A stretch of DNA of 64,000 bases from NCBI RefSeq assembly GCF_001625355.1, contig NZ_JSEE01000002.1, positions 62,001 through 126,000 of the forward strand, in the 5' to 3' direction. The position numbers and the translations under genes were made by a program. The notes beneath the pieces are model-generated. The model worked only from the letters and a program-made list of their open reading frames with translations, searched no databases and was not told the origin of the DNA. This document shows, piece after piece, positions 7,775 through 16,985 of the stretch. Numbering within the stretch: the stretch's first letter is position 1; every line of letters begins with the position of its first letter. This DNA is from Marinomonas sp. TW1. Its GTDB lineage: Bacteria; Pseudomonadota; Gammaproteobacteria; Pseudomonadales; Marinomonadaceae.

Positions 7775-7850
7775 TGGTGGGTCGTACTGGATTCGAACCA
7801 GTGACCAATTGATTAAAAGTCAACTGCTCTACCAACTGAGCTAACGACCC
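7775..7850 (-). tRNA. tRNA-Lys (TTT), copy 2 in transcription order
   Basis: A 76-base tRNA with anticodon TTT, encoded CCA and acceptor GGGTCGT pairing with ACGACCC. It is the last gene of the minus-strand tRNA cluster, and its sequence appears identical to the other Lys gene at 8070-8145. Confidence 0.96.
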
Positions 7851-7876
7851 ATTCTTAGTGATATTCTGTATTCTGA

Positions 7877-7953
7877 TGGTCGGAGTAGAGGGATTCGAAC
7901 CCCCGACATCCTGCTCCCAAAGCAGGCGCGCTACCAGACTGCGCTATACTCCG
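7877..7953 (-). tRNA. tRNA-Pro (TGG), copy 2
   Basis: A 77-base tRNA with anticodon TGG, the GGTTCGAATCC T loop and encoded CCA. It is one base away from the tRNA-Asn at 7955-8030, and the pair is repeated at 8259-8412. Confidence 0.96.
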
Positions 7954-7954
7954 A

Positions 7955-8030
7955 TGGCTCCTCGAACTGGACTCGAACCAGTGACCCAATGATTAACAGT
8001 CATTTGCTCTACCAACTGAGCTATCGAGGA
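7955..8030 (-). tRNA. tRNA-Asn (GTT), copy 2
   Basis: A 76-base tRNA with anticodon GTT and encoded CCA. The acceptor stem TCCTCGA pairs with TCGAGGA. It is the upstream member of a Pro-Asn pair that occurs twice in the cluster. Confidence 0.96.
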
Positions 8031-8069
8031 ATTAATCAGATTAGTGCAGAATCTTGCATCAGAGATAGT

Positions 8070-8145
8070 TGGTGGGTCGTACTGGATTCGAACCAGTGAC
8101 CAATTGATTAAAAGTCAACTGCTCTACCAACTGAGCTAACGACCC
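8070..8145 (-). tRNA. tRNA-Lys (TTT), copy 1
   Basis: A 76-base tRNA with anticodon TTT and encoded CCA, matching the Lys gene at 7775-7850. It lies between tRNA-His and the second Asn-Pro pair in transcription order. Confidence 0.96.
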
Positions 8146-8159
8146 AACTATCATAGTAA

Positions 8160-8236
8160 TGGGGTGGACGATGGGGCTCGAACCCACGACCGATGGAATC
8201 ACAATCCATAGCTCTACCAACTGAGCTACGCCCACC
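8160..8236 (-). tRNA. tRNA-His (GTG)
   Basis: A 77-base tRNA with anticodon GTG in GATTGTGATTC. The gene encodes the extra 5' G (position -1) that pairs with C73, a hallmark of tRNA-His. It is the only tRNA apart from Ser that is single in the cluster. Confidence 0.96.
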
Positions 8237-8258
8237 ATTACTAAATGGTAGATAAAAA

Positions 8259-8335
8259 TGGTCGGAGTAGAGGGATTCGAACCCCCGACATCCTGCTCCC
8301 AAAGCAGGCGCGCTACCAGACTGCGCTATACTCCG
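8259..8335 (-). tRNA. tRNA-Pro (TGG), copy 1
   Basis: A 77-base tRNA identical by eye to the Pro gene at 7877-7953, with anticodon TGG and encoded CCA, one base from tRNA-Asn. Confidence 0.96.
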
Positions 8336-8336
8336 A

Positions 8337-8412
8337 TGGCTCCTCGAACTGGACTCGAACCAGTGACCCAATGATTAACAGTCATTTGCTCTACCAACTG
8401 AGCTATCGAGGA
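8337..8412 (-). tRNA. tRNA-Asn (GTT), copy 1
   Basis: A 76-base tRNA identical by eye to the Asn gene at 7955-8030, with anticodon GTT and encoded CCA. Confidence 0.96.
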
Positions 8413-8454
8413 ACTAATTTTATCTTGTTCGCAACACACTTCCTTTAAGGAAGA

Positions 8455-8545
8455 TGGCGGAGGAGGAGAGATTCGAACTCTCGGTAGGCTATTAACCTAC
8501 GCCAGTTTTCAAGACTGGTGCATTAAACCGCTCTGCCACCCCTCC
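8455..8545 (-). tRNA. tRNA-Ser (TGA)
   Basis: A 91-base class II tRNA with a long variable arm. Anticodon TGA lies in CTTGAAA and the CCA is encoded. It is the first gene of the minus-strand cluster and lies just behind the promoter at 8562-8589. Confidence 0.95.
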
Positions 8546-8561
8546 GTTGCGAGCGAGGTGT

Positions 8562-8589
8562 ATATTACTGATTTGAAATTTCAGTGCAA
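8562..8589 (-). promoter_or_regulatory. Promoter of the eight-tRNA cluster
   Basis: Read on the minus strand, TTGCAC and TAATAT are 16 bases apart and are followed after 16 bases by tRNA-Ser. The sequence after the -10 (CACCTCGCTCGC) is GC-rich, as expected for a stringently controlled stable-RNA promoter. Confidence 0.6.
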
Positions 8590-8607
8590 CATTTTTTTGA
8601 AAAAATT

Positions 8608-9687
8608 TTAACTTTTTTCGCTTACATAGTTTTGATCTGCCGCTGCACGAATCCAAACATTGGAATACCAATAGTAACTACGCCCCGTTCTATCCGGCAT
8701 GGTACAGTTAATACGACCACGCCCTGTGCCGAATGCTTTCGGCGCTGTCGCCACTACCTCATAGTCTGAAGCCCATTCTAGAGTGGCTTTTCCCTGGCCA
8801 GAAACATAACAAGCCAAATCTTTGAGACGATATTTACCTTCTTTAAAGGTCAAACGAATCGATACAGGGTTTGCGCCTGCAAAATCCCCTCCAGCATCCA
8901 CATTCAATAATGGCATAGGCTGTGAATTTAGCTTGGTTTTCAAGGTCGACAACTTAGCATAGGCACCTGACGCAGGAAAACGTGGCAAATTCTCAAAATC
9001 GGAATCTGCACTGACCACACCGGATTGCTGGCCAAACGCCATGATGCCCTTGTCGGCCATCATGTCACGAATCGTGTGATCAGACTCACCATATGGGTAA
9101 GCCAACATTTTCGGCGAATGACCAAGGTGTTCATTCAACAAGGCTTCGACGGTATCGACTTCCTTTTCCATGCGCTTAAGCCAAGCCACATCCGTTTCAC
9201 CTTCCAGCTTACGCAACATATAAGGATGGCTGATAGTATGATTGGCAAATACCCCACCAAATTCTTCCATCTCTTTCATTTGTTGCCACGTTAAGAAACT
9301 ACGACTGTTACGCTCAACTGGTTCAGTATTAATGAAAACCGTAAAAGGAAAGTTGCGCTCTTTTAAAATTGGAAAACCCGCTTTATAGATATTACGGTAA
9401 GCATCATCAAACGTAATGGCGACCGCCTTTTCAGGCAAAGGTTTATTGGCTTTTAAATCCTCTAACGCGGTTTTAAGGTCAATCACCTTAAAGCCTGCCG
9501 TTTGAAGATAGTCCATATGCTCAGTAAATTGTTCAGGGGTTACTGAGGTGGATTTCGGTGATGTCGTACTCACATGGTGATATTGCAAAACAGGGATAAA
9601 ATCCTGCGCTTGCGCCATCACACTCATACCCAACGCACCGACCAGCAAACCACAACGCATCACTCCATAGCGAACCTTTGACCACAT
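8608..9687 (-). CDS. Secreted polysaccharide deacetylase (NodB-homology) protein
   Basis: A 359-residue protein with a signal peptide ending in VMAQAQ. The NodB-type deacetylase domain follows: VLQYHHVS near residue 33, the metal and catalytic TFDDA motif near residue 95, and the HTISHP histidine pair near residue 150. MLAYPYGESD is a later family motif. A C-terminal stretch of about 100 residues after the deacetylase core may be a separate carbohydrate-binding or beta-sandwich module. Such enzymes remove N- or O-acetyl groups from polysaccharides in the periplasm or at the surface. The start has AGAGGAAG upstream. No exopolysaccharide genes lie nearby, so the substrate is unknown. Confidence 0.85.
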   Translation of the reverse strand: MWSKVRYGVMRCGLLVGALGMSVMAQAQDFIPVLQYHHVSTTSPKSTSVTPEQFTEHMDYLQTAGFKVIDLKTALEDLKANKPLPEKAVAITFDDAYRNIYKAGFPILKERNFPFTVFINTEPVERNSRSFLTWQQMKEMEEFGGVFANHTISHPYMLRKLEGETDVAWLKRMEKEVDTVEALLNEHLGHSPKMLAYPYGESDHTIRDMMADKGIMAFGQQSGVVSADSDFENLPRFPASGAYAKLSTLKTKLNSQPMPLLNVDAGGDFAGANPVSIRLTFKEGKYRLKDLACYVSGQGKATLEWASDYEVVATAPKAFGTGRGRINCTMPDRTGRSYYWYSNVWIRAAADQNYVSEKS

Positions 9688-9896
9688 GCCACTTCTTCCT
9701 CTTTGTTTAAAGTTTGCCTCATTCTACGCGACCCTTGGGCAAAATGACCAGCTCAGCCCAGAACTTCCAATCAGCACAAACTGTTATGGCCGTTTTACTA
9801 TGCCACTGCATCTACTTTTCTCATCATCAGAACTCTACACTCAAATGATCTTACCCTTCTTACTTACCCCTATTAGACGACACTCTGGAGTGCATT

Positions 9897-11108
9897 ATGA
9901 AAAAAGCTGATTTTTACCAAAACCTCGCCACTCAACTAGAGCAATTAAAAGATCAAGGTTTATATAAACAAGAGCGTCCCATGATTACGCCGCAGTCCAG
10001 CCAAATTACCACGGCAGACCAACAAGCTATGATCAATCTATGCGCCAACAACTATTTAGGGTTAGCCAATGACTCTGACGTGACGCAAGCGGCTCATCGG
10101 GCGTTAGATCAGTTTGGCTATGGCATGGCTTCAGTACGCTTTATTTGTGGCACTCAAAACATACATACCGAACTTGAACAAAGTATTAGCCAATTTTTGG
10201 GTATGGACGACACCATCCTCTACTCATCCTGCTTTGATGCCAATGGCGGCTTATTTGAAACACTCTTAGATAAAGACGACGCCATCATCAGCGATGCCCT
10301 TAATCATGCCAGCATTATTGATGGTATTCGCCTCTGCAAAGCTCAGCGTTATCGCTATGCTAATAATGATATGGCCGAACTCGAAGCGGCTCTACAAGAT
10401 GCGGACAATAATGGGGCAAAAACCAAACTCATCGTCACTGACGGCGTGTTTTCGATGGATGGTATCATTGCAGACCTAAAGAGCATCTGCGACCTTGCGG
10501 ATCAATATCAAGCGTTAGTCATGGTAGATGATTCACATGCAGTAGGCTTTCTTGGTGAACATGGCCGTGGCAGTCATGAATACTGCGATGTGATGGGTCG
10601 CATCGACATTATCACGGGGACATTAGGAAAAGCCTTAGGCGGCGCGTCAGGTGGCTATACCAGTGCGTCTAGAGAGATTGTGGAATGGTTGCGCCAACGC
10701 TCCCGTCCTTACCTCTTCTCGAACGCCCTAGCCCCTGTCATTACCGCGACTAGCCTTAGCATTTTGGAAAAAATACAAGACAATAGCCAAGTACGCAGAC
10801 AGTTAAAAGCCAACAGCCAATATTTCAGAACGGAAATGGCCGCACTGGGCTTCGAGCTGGTAGCAGGAGACCACCCGATCATTCCTGTCATGTTAGGTGA
10901 CGCAAAGCTGGCACAAACCATGGCAAATGCGCTATACAAAGAAGGGATTTTCGTTACTGGCTTTGCGTTTCCGGTCGTTCCAATGGGGAAAGCCAGAATT
11001 CGAACGCAAATGTCAGCAGCACATACACAGGAGCAACTCGATCAAGCCATACAAGCCTTCGCTAAAGTGGGTCGAGAAATGGGCATTATTAAAGGAGAAG
11101 TGCGATGA
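9897..11108 (+). CDS. kbl: 2-amino-3-ketobutyrate CoA ligase (glycine C-acetyltransferase)
   Basis: A 403-residue PLP enzyme of the alpha-oxoamine synthase family. It splits 2-amino-3-ketobutyrate with CoA to glycine and acetyl-CoA, the second step of threonine breakdown through threonine dehydrogenase. Seen are [12 protein letters not shown] near the N-terminus, [11 protein letters not shown] for cofactor binding, and the PLP lysine in GTLGKALGG near residue 245. GGAG lies before the ATG. The stop overlaps the tdh start by four bases, so the two steps are coupled in one operon. Length matches E. coli Kbl (398). Confidence 0.95.
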   Translation: MKKADFYQNLATQLEQLKDQGLYKQERPMITPQSSQITTADQQAMINLCANNYLGLANDSDVTQAAHRALDQFGYGMASVRFICGTQNIHTELEQSISQFLGMDDTILYSSCFDANGGLFETLLDKDDAIISDALNHASIIDGIRLCKAQRYRYANNDMAELEAALQDADNNGAKTKLIVTDGVFSMDGIIADLKSICDLADQYQALVMVDDSHAVGFLGEHGRGSHEYCDVMGRIDIITGTLGKALGGASGGYTSASREIVEWLRQRSRPYLFSNALAPVITATSLSILEKIQDNSQVRRQLKANSQYFRTEMAALGFELVAGDHPIIPVMLGDAKLAQTMANALYKEGIFVTGFAFPVVPMGKARIRTQMSAAHTQEQLDQAIQAFAKVGREMGIIKGEVR

Positions 11109-12130
11109 AAACACTGGCCAAACTGCACGCTGAGAAAGGCATCTGGTTAACCCAGACGGAAGCCCCAGAATGCGGTCACAATGATGTGATTATTAAAATT
11201 CGAAAAACAGCGATTTGCGGCACTGATATGCACATTTACCATTGGGATGAATGGTCACAAAACACCATTCCTGTGCCCATGACAATAGGCCATGAATTTG
11301 TTGGTGACATTGTTGAGATTGGCCCTGAAGTAAGCGGTTTTAAAATAGGGGATCGTGTCTCAGGAGAAGGCCACATTACTTGCGGTCATTGTCGCAACTG
11401 TCGCGCAGGTCGTCGTCACCTCTGCCGTAAAACCCTCGGAGTGGGGGTGAATCGCACTGGGGCTTTTGCCGAATATCTGGCCATTCCAGCCAGTAACGCG
11501 TTTAAAATTCCAGATAACATCAGTGATGATTTGGCGGCCATTTTTGATCCTTTTGGTAATGCCGTTCACACGGCTTTATCTTTTGACTTAATTGGTGAAG
11601 ACGTCCTTATTACCGGTGCTGGCCCCATTGGCGCAATGGCTGCCGCTATTGCTAAGCATGTGGGCGCACGCAATGTAGTGATTACAGACATCAACGACTT
11701 CCGTTTAGACTTAGCTAAAAAACTGGGCGCGACTCGCACCGTCAATGTGACACGCGAATCACTCACTGACGTCATGAAAGACTTGGGCATGAGCGAAGGC
11801 TTTGATGTGGGTCTAGAAATGTCTGGTAACGATCAGGCGTTTCGCTCCATGTTGGAAAACATGAATCATGGGGGCAAAGTGGCCATGCTCGGCATTCCGG
11901 GCAACAACACCCTGATTGACTGGAATCAGGTGATCTTCAAGGGTTTAATCATTAAAGGCATCTATGGTCGAGAAATGTTTGAAACCTGGTACAAAATGGT
12001 GGCCATGCTGCAATCTGGTTTAGACATTAGCCCTATTATTACCCATCAATTTTCAGTCGATGAGTTTCAAAAGGGCTTCGATACAATGGGATCGGGTCAA
12101 TCAGGAAAAGTCATCTTGGACTGGCGCTAA
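11105..12130 (+). CDS. tdh: L-threonine 3-dehydrogenase
   Basis: A 341-residue zinc-dependent medium-chain dehydrogenase, the same length as E. coli Tdh. It oxidises L-threonine to 2-amino-3-ketobutyrate with NAD+. Catalytic zinc ligand Cys38 lies in AICGTDMH, the GHE motif follows near residue 60, and the structural zinc site is [15 protein letters not shown]. The Rossmann loop is [18 protein letters not shown]. The start overlaps the kbl stop. Together kbl-tdh allow use of threonine as a source of glycine and acetyl-CoA. Confidence 0.96.
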   Translation: MKTLAKLHAEKGIWLTQTEAPECGHNDVIIKIRKTAICGTDMHIYHWDEWSQNTIPVPMTIGHEFVGDIVEIGPEVSGFKIGDRVSGEGHITCGHCRNCRAGRRHLCRKTLGVGVNRTGAFAEYLAIPASNAFKIPDNISDDLAAIFDPFGNAVHTALSFDLIGEDVLITGAGPIGAMAAAIAKHVGARNVVITDINDFRLDLAKKLGATRTVNVTRESLTDVMKDLGMSEGFDVGLEMSGNDQAFRSMLENMNHGGKVAMLGIPGNNTLIDWNQVIFKGLIIKGIYGREMFETWYKMVAMLQSGLDISPIITHQFSVDEFQKGFDTMGSGQSGKVILDWR

Positions 12131-12141
12131 GTGATTAAAAC

Positions 12142-13008
12142 TTGCGTCAAAAACATGATCGCGTTAGCGTGATTCTTTTCGACGCAAAACTGAGCGGTAA
12201 CATGTTAGAAATTGGCACTCAAGCGCATCCGCGTCCACACCAAGATGCGCTCTATATTCTGTTACATCGTCAACAAGTACTGGTCGAAGCTGACCAGCAA
12301 TTTTTAATTCCCTTTCACCATTTTCAACCTAACGCCAATATGGGCGCTGTCTATTGTGGTCAATGGCACGGTCAGGACGTGTTTGTTTGCCGCTTTGACA
12401 CCGTGCCAAAAGGCTTTACGGAAATAGGGTTGCGTGAACTCTTGTTCCTACAGGATCAAGAGCACTACATCTTACTCAGTCGGGCCCATCAATTATCCAC
12501 TTGGGACAGAGATCATCAGTTTTGTGGTCGCTGTGGCACAAGCCTGCAAGAAAAACACCACAAAGAACACACGAAAATTTGCCCGAAATGCCATTTACGT
12601 CATTATCCACGCATTTCACCTTGTATCATCGTCTCCATTCGATATGACAATCGCATTTTGCTTGCTCGTGGCCCACAGGCTCCGAAAGACCGTTACAGCA
12701 ACATTGCCGGATTTGTCGAAGCTGGCGAAACCTTAGAACAAGCTGTCGCTCGTGAAGTCAAAGAAGAAGTCGGCATTGAGATCAACAACATTCGCTATAT
12801 CAGTAGCCAACCTTGGTCATTTCCCCATCAATTGATGGCAGGCTTTTTCGCAGATTACCAGTCTGGCGAATTAACACCTGCGCCTGGCGAAATCGAAGAA
12901 GCAGATTGGTGGCATATAGACGATTTACCCATGATACCAAACGCGGCCACCATATCAGGCCAACTGATATTGCAGCATGTTGATTGGATCAAGACTGAAC
13001 AAAATTAA
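12142..13008 (+). CDS. nudC: NAD(H) pyrophosphatase / RNA deNADding enzyme
   Basis: A Nudix hydrolase of about 288 residues with the NudC layout: an N-terminal domain, a four-cysteine zinc ribbon (CGRCG near residue 128, then CPKC), the Nudix box with GFVEAGE and REVKEEVG, and the NudC-specific SQPWSFPHQLM motif. It cleaves NADH to NMNH and AMP and can remove NAD caps from RNA. The start is uncertain: a TTG at 12142 gives the longest form, and a GTG at 12169 or an ATG at 12202 are alternatives; no strong ribosome binding site decides. It begins 11 bases after tdh and may be co-transcribed with it. Confidence 0.9.
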   Translation: MRQKHDRVSVILFDAKLSGNMLEIGTQAHPRPHQDALYILLHRQQVLVEADQQFLIPFHHFQPNANMGAVYCGQWHGQDVFVCRFDTVPKGFTEIGLRELLFLQDQEHYILLSRAHQLSTWDRDHQFCGRCGTSLQEKHHKEHTKICPKCHLRHYPRISPCIIVSIRYDNRILLARGPQAPKDRYSNIAGFVEAGETLEQAVAREVKEEVGIEINNIRYISSQPWSFPHQLMAGFFADYQSGELTPAPGEIEEADWWHIDDLPMIPNAATISGQLILQHVDWIKTEQN

Positions 13009-13014
13009 AGCGCC

Positions 13015-13042
13015 GGTTGGCACTGGTATTCCCGTGCCAACC
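13015..13042 (+). terminator. Hairpin after nudC
   Basis: GGTTGGCAC (13015-13023) and GTGCCAACC (13034-13042) form a perfect nine-base stem with a ten-base loop. The downstream sequence is only mildly T-rich, so it is either a weak terminator after nudC or a leader structure for glutaminase. Confidence 0.45.
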
Positions 13043-13107
13043 TCCTATACTAGCTTTCCCCTTTAGTCGTGTGTTCACTCCCTATTAATAATAAGACTGA
13101 GAAAAAC

Positions 13108-14019
13108 GTGGAAGCCTTACTTCAATCCATTGAGAAAAAAGTTCGCCCTTTAATTGGCCAAGGTAACGTGGCCGACTACATCCCAGCCTTAGCAGAGGTT
13201 GACCCTAATCAGTTTGGTATCGCCATTTACAGTAACGATGGCACGCTATATCAAGCTGGGCAAGCAAACACCGAATTCTCCATACAAAGTATCTCAAAAG
13301 TGTTCAGCCTCACACTGGCCATTAAGCATTATGGTGAAAGCATGTGGCAACGAGTCGGTCGAGAACCTTCTGGTAATCCATTTAATTCTTTAGTGCAGCT
13401 AGAATACGAAGCAGGCGTACCAAGAAACCCCTTCATCAATGCAGGGGCATTAGTGGTCAGCGATATGAACCAATCGCGCTTTGCCTCACCCCATTACGCT
13501 ATGCGCGAGTTCATCCGACGGTTGGCCGATAATCCACATATAACATCAGATAAAGCGGTCTCTGACTCAGAGTATGAATTTCGTGCTCGCAATGCGTCCA
13601 TGGCCTATTTAATGAAAGCGTTTGGCAATTTTGATAATGACGTTGAAGCCGTATTACACAGCTATTTTGATAATTGTGCAGTGCGTATGAATTGCATCGA
13701 CCTTGCCAAAGCCTTCAGCTTTTTGGCGAACAAAGGGTTTTCACAACATTCTAATGAGCAAATTCTAAGTCCGAGAGAAACCACACAAATCAATGGTTTA
13801 CTGGCCACCAGCGGCTTATACGATGAAGCCGGAAACTTTGCCTATCGTGTTGGTTTACCTGGAAAAAGTGGCGTTGGCGGAGGCATCATCGCCATTGTGC
13901 CAAACCAATTCTCCGTGTGCGTCTGGTCACCTGAACTCAACCAGTCAGGTAACTCCTTAGCGGGCATGGCGGCCCTAGAAGCGCTATCCGAAAGCATTGG
14001 CTGGTCAGTATTCGGCTAA
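13108..14019 (+). CDS. glsA: Glutaminase
   Basis: A 303-residue serine-dependent beta-lactamase-like glutaminase, which converts L-glutamine to glutamate and ammonia. Seen are [20 protein letters not shown], the catalytic SIQSISK motif (Ser-X-X-Lys) near residues 58-64, NAGALVVSD, and GKSGVGGGI near the C-terminus. The GTG at 13108 gives an N-terminus with 11 residues before VRPLIG, as in pseudomonad enzymes. A GTG at 13069 would add 13 residues and has no better ribosome binding site. It ends before a strong bidirectional terminator. Confidence 0.93.
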   Translation: MEALLQSIEKKVRPLIGQGNVADYIPALAEVDPNQFGIAIYSNDGTLYQAGQANTEFSIQSISKVFSLTLAIKHYGESMWQRVGREPSGNPFNSLVQLEYEAGVPRNPFINAGALVVSDMNQSRFASPHYAMREFIRRLADNPHITSDKAVSDSEYEFRARNASMAYLMKAFGNFDNDVEAVLHSYFDNCAVRMNCIDLAKAFSFLANKGFSQHSNEQILSPRETTQINGLLATSGLYDEAGNFAYRVGLPGKSGVGGGIIAIVPNQFSVCVWSPELNQSGNSLAGMAALEALSESIGWSVFG

Positions 14020-14050
14020 TCCTATTGGTCTAATCAAGCACCAAACATTA

Positions 14051-14084
14051 AAAAAGGCGCTCAAACTGTGTTGAGCGCCTTTTT
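14051..14084. terminator. Bidirectional terminator between glsA and ppnN
   Basis: AGGCGCTCAA (14055-14064) pairs perfectly with TTGAGCGCCT (14071-14080), with A residues on the left and T residues on the right. It serves the two convergent genes. Confidence 0.92.
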
Positions 14085-14111
14085 GTTTATTACCTAGCTA
14101 GATACAAATAA

Positions 14112-15485
14112 CTAATCAGTGATCACTTTGTAACAAGGTACATAAGCCGTACCGGGTAGTTTCATACGCTGCTGATCAACAAAGGCTTGTAACAGTACAT
14201 CCAATTTGGCTAACAAGGCCTTATCACCATGAATTTCAAACGGGCCAAACTCTTTAATGTGAGCCACACCTTGCGCTTTCACATTACCCGCCACAATAGA
14301 AGAAAAGGCACGACGTAAGTCGGCAGCCAGTAAATGCAACTCTTGTCCGAAGTGCAGGTTCAAGCTGCGGACATTGTCATGAGTGGGCTCAAAAGGATGC
14401 TGAAACTCTTCTGGAATGTGTAATTTCCAATTGTAGTAAAACGCATCTTGATGCGCTTTACGATAATCACGCACCTCTTCCATACCCTGTTTCATGATAC
14501 GCGCCACCGCCACTTCATCATCAATGACAATTTGGTATTTGTTTTGCGCTTCTTTTCCTAGCACGTCCCCAATAAAAGCGTGAATTTGCTCAAAATAATC
14601 CGCACTTTCTTTTGGTCCAGTGAATACCAATGGAAAAGGAATATTGGCATTTTTAGGGTGCAATAAAATCCCCAAAATATAGAGAATTTCTTCCGCAGTG
14701 CCAGCGCCACCAGGGAAAACAACGATACCATGCCCAGCTCGTACAAAGGCCTCAAGACGTTTTTCAATGTCCGGCATAATTACCAATTGATTGACGATCG
14801 GATTTGGCGATTCGGCGGCAATAATACCAGGCTCAGTTAACCCCAAATACACGCCATCTTTAATGCGTTGCTTAGCATGCGCAATCGCCGCGCCTTTCAT
14901 CGGCCCTTTCATGGCACCAGGCCCACAGCCAGTACAAATATTGAGATCCCGCAACCCCAATTCATGACCAACACGCTTAGTGTAATCATATTCATGACGG
15001 GCAATAGAGTGGCCCCCCCAACACACAATCAAATCTGGATTCTGAATACGGCGAAACACATCGGCATTACGCAGCAATTCAAACACCACATTCGTCAGTT
15101 TTTCTGAACTTGCGGTTTTTAAGCCATTTTCTAAATCGTATTCATGATGGGTAAAAATAATGTCGCGCAGCACACTAAATAGCATTTCACGCACACTGCT
15201 GATCATCTTACCGTCAACAAACGCACTACCGGGCGCATTTTTTAGCTGTAGCTTCACACCACGTTCTTGTTGAATAATTTTAATATCAAAATCACGATAT
15301 TCATCCATAATCGCTTGCGGATCATCCGAATCACTGCCGCAGTTCAAAATGGCCAACGCACAACGGTGGAATAAATCATGAAGCGGCCCTGATTCCTCAG
15401 ACAAACGCGCCATTTCATCTTGTGACAACATTTCCAAAGCGCCTTTTGGCGCCACTAACGCATCTACGCGATCTTCATACTGCAT
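14112..15485 (-). CDS. ppnN: Nucleotide 5'-monophosphate nucleosidase PpnN (LOG family)
   Basis: A 457-residue protein matching PpnN (YgdH) in length and arrangement: an N-terminal domain, a central LOG/lysine-decarboxylase-like domain with GTAEEI in the PGGAGTAEE motif near residue 257, and a C-terminal domain. PpnN cleaves purine and pyrimidine nucleoside monophosphates to base and ribose 5-phosphate, and in E. coli it is activated by (p)ppGpp. GAGGAGGG lies seven bases before the ATG. It is a single gene between terminators. Confidence 0.93.
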   Translation of the reverse strand: MQYEDRVDALVAPKGALEMLSQDEMARLSEESGPLHDLFHRCALAILNCGSDSDDPQAIMDEYRDFDIKIIQQERGVKLQLKNAPGSAFVDGKMISSVREMLFSVLRDIIFTHHEYDLENGLKTASSEKLTNVVFELLRNADVFRRIQNPDLIVCWGGHSIARHEYDYTKRVGHELGLRDLNICTGCGPGAMKGPMKGAAIAHAKQRIKDGVYLGLTEPGIIAAESPNPIVNQLVIMPDIEKRLEAFVRAGHGIVVFPGGAGTAEEILYILGILLHPKNANIPFPLVFTGPKESADYFEQIHAFIGDVLGKEAQNKYQIVIDDEVAVARIMKQGMEEVRDYRKAHQDAFYYNWKLHIPEEFQHPFEPTHDNVRSLNLHFGQELHLLAADLRRAFSSIVAGNVKAQGVAHIKEFGPFEIHGDKALLAKLDVLLQAFVDQQRMKLPGTAYVPCYKVITD

Positions 15486-15610
15486 GATCGCCCTCCTCTT
15501 TTTTTATCTTACTTTTTAACGGTTTTATCATTACTTTATATTGGTAGTGATGGACCGCTTTATCAAGCAGACTAAACAAAGTTAACAAAATATCCCTAAT
15601 TAAAGATCAA

Positions 15611-16837
15611 TTAGTTAGTCGCCATTTGAGTTCGTAAGCGCCCAACAGGGCGCTCATCAATCACAATGTGAATCAAGGCCGTAACCAGAGCAATGAGGCA
15701 AGCGGCCCACCAAACAACATCATAAGATCCAGTGTGATCGTATAAGTAACCACCTAACCAAACGCCACTGAATGAGCCAAGCTGATGACCAAGGAAAACA
15801 ATACCGTACAACATGCCCATGTATCGCAAACCAAACATTTGCGCGACCAAACCTGAGGTCGGTGGAACCGTGGCTAACCAAAGCAACCCAGTCACAATCG
15901 AGAACAGATACACAGACCAATCCGTCATTGGAAACACCATAAAGAGTGCAATAGCGACGGCGCGTAACGCATAGATAATGGTGAGCAACTTTTTCTTCGA
16001 ATAGATGCCCGCCCAACTACCCGATAACAAACAACCAAAAATATTAAACAAACCAATTAGCGACAAACTGGCGACGGCCACTTCGGATGAAAAGCCTTCA
16101 TCGGACAAGAAAGCTGGCATATGTACGGTAATAAAGGCCAACTGAAAACCGCACACAAAAAAGCCCACCACCAGCAACCAGTAATGCGAATACACGCCCG
16201 CTTCTTTTAATGCTTGCGCCATAGTTTGCGTATTTTCTGAATTCCCTGACTGAGTAAGTTTCATGTCTTTTTCATTGCGAAACGGGCTCGACAACAACAC
16301 CATCATCAAAGCACCACCCGCGAGCAAAAGCAACGCGGTACTCCAGCCATAAGCTGAAATAAAACCTTGTGCCACAGGGATGACCAAAAGCTGTCCAGCC
16401 GAACCTGCTGCACTGCCTAGCCCCAAGGCGAAAGAACGTTTTTCAGGAGCCACCATTCTCGCCATAGCTGGCAAAACAACCCCAAAGCCTGTGGCGGCAA
16501 TGCCCATTCCCATCAAGACCCCGGCGCCAAGATTAAGGCCAAAAATAGTACTGGCTTCCGCCGTAACATACAGACCTAATGCGTATAAAACCGCCCCAAT
16601 AAATAAGGTTTTCAAGGTACCAAAGCGATCAGAAAAAGCCCCGGCTAGAGGCTGAAACAATCCCCAACATAAGTTCTGCAATGCCAACGCGAAAGCAAAC
16701 ACTTCACGACCATAACCAAACTCTTCAGAAATAGGCGCCATAAAGAAGCCCATGGACGAGCGCAAGCCAAAATTTAACGCCAATAATATGCACACAAGCG
16801 CCATGGCTAAACTGAATAATCGAACGGGTTGTGACAT
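15611..16837 (-). CDS. MFS transporter
   Basis: A 408-residue major facilitator with about 12 membrane helices. The motif A-like GAFSDRFGTLK loop lies between helices 2 and 3, and a polar central loop (NEKDMKLTQSGNSENTQT) separates the two halves. The substrate cannot be told; resemblance to monocarboxylate/oxalate-formate type carriers is only general. The longest frame begins five codons upstream, but ATGCAGGGGATCAGCATG shows that this first ATG belongs to the Shine-Dalgarno region (AGGGGA), so the second ATG is chosen. A perfect palindrome lies about 35 bases upstream. Confidence 0.85.
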   Translation of the reverse strand: MSQPVRLFSLAMALVCILLALNFGLRSSMGFFMAPISEEFGYGREVFAFALALQNLCWGLFQPLAGAFSDRFGTLKTLFIGAVLYALGLYVTAEASTIFGLNLGAGVLMGMGIAATGFGVVLPAMARMVAPEKRSFALGLGSAAGSAGQLLVIPVAQGFISAYGWSTALLLLAGGALMMVLLSSPFRNEKDMKLTQSGNSENTQTMAQALKEAGVYSHYWLLVVGFFVCGFQLAFITVHMPAFLSDEGFSSEVAVASLSLIGLFNIFGCLLSGSWAGIYSKKKLLTIIYALRAVAIALFMVFPMTDWSVYLFSIVTGLLWLATVPPTSGLVAQMFGLRYMGMLYGIVFLGHQLGSFSGVWLGGYLYDHTGSYDVVWWAACLIALVTALIHIVIDERPVGRLRTQMATN

Positions 16838-16870
16838 GCTGATCCCCTGCATCGTCCATAGCTAAAGATA

Positions 16871-16889
16871 AGCTCTAAATCATAGAGCT
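16871..16889. promoter_or_regulatory. Inverted repeat upstream of the MFS gene, possible operator
   Basis: AGCTCTA and TAGAGCT are separated by five bases (AATCA), 34 bases upstream of the MFS start codon and on the other side of the protease terminator. The position suits a repressor site over the promoter. No regulator gene lies next to it. Confidence 0.35.
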
Positions 16890-16911
16890 AAGCGCAGAAC
16901 AAGAGCAAGCC

Positions 16912-16947
16912 AAAAGAAAAAAAGGCCCAGTGACAATCACTGAGCCT
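16912..16947 (-). terminator. Terminator after the M16 protease gene
   Basis: AGGCCCAGTGA (16923-16933) pairs with TCACTGAGCCT (16937-16947) with one mismatch and a three-base loop. On the minus strand it is followed by eight T residues. It ends the receptor/protease transcription unit. Confidence 0.85.
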
Positions 16948-16985
16948 TTCGCCAACAAAGAGCATTTAATATTTAACGACCATGG

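Larger units (their letters stand above)
7877..8412 (-). repeat. Duplicated Pro-Asn tRNA block
   Basis: The segment 7877-8030 (tRNA-Pro, one-base spacer, tRNA-Asn; 154 bases) recurs as 8259-8412 with no difference that I can see, including the single A spacer. A tRNA-Lys gene is also repeated (7775-7850 and 8070-8145). This points to tandem duplication inside the cluster, with tRNA-His between the copies. Confidence 0.85.

Noticed and set aside
9686-9910. 74-codon frame between the deacetylase and kbl genes
   Set aside because: No ribosome binding site or family features; it overlaps the kbl start and occupies the promoter region.
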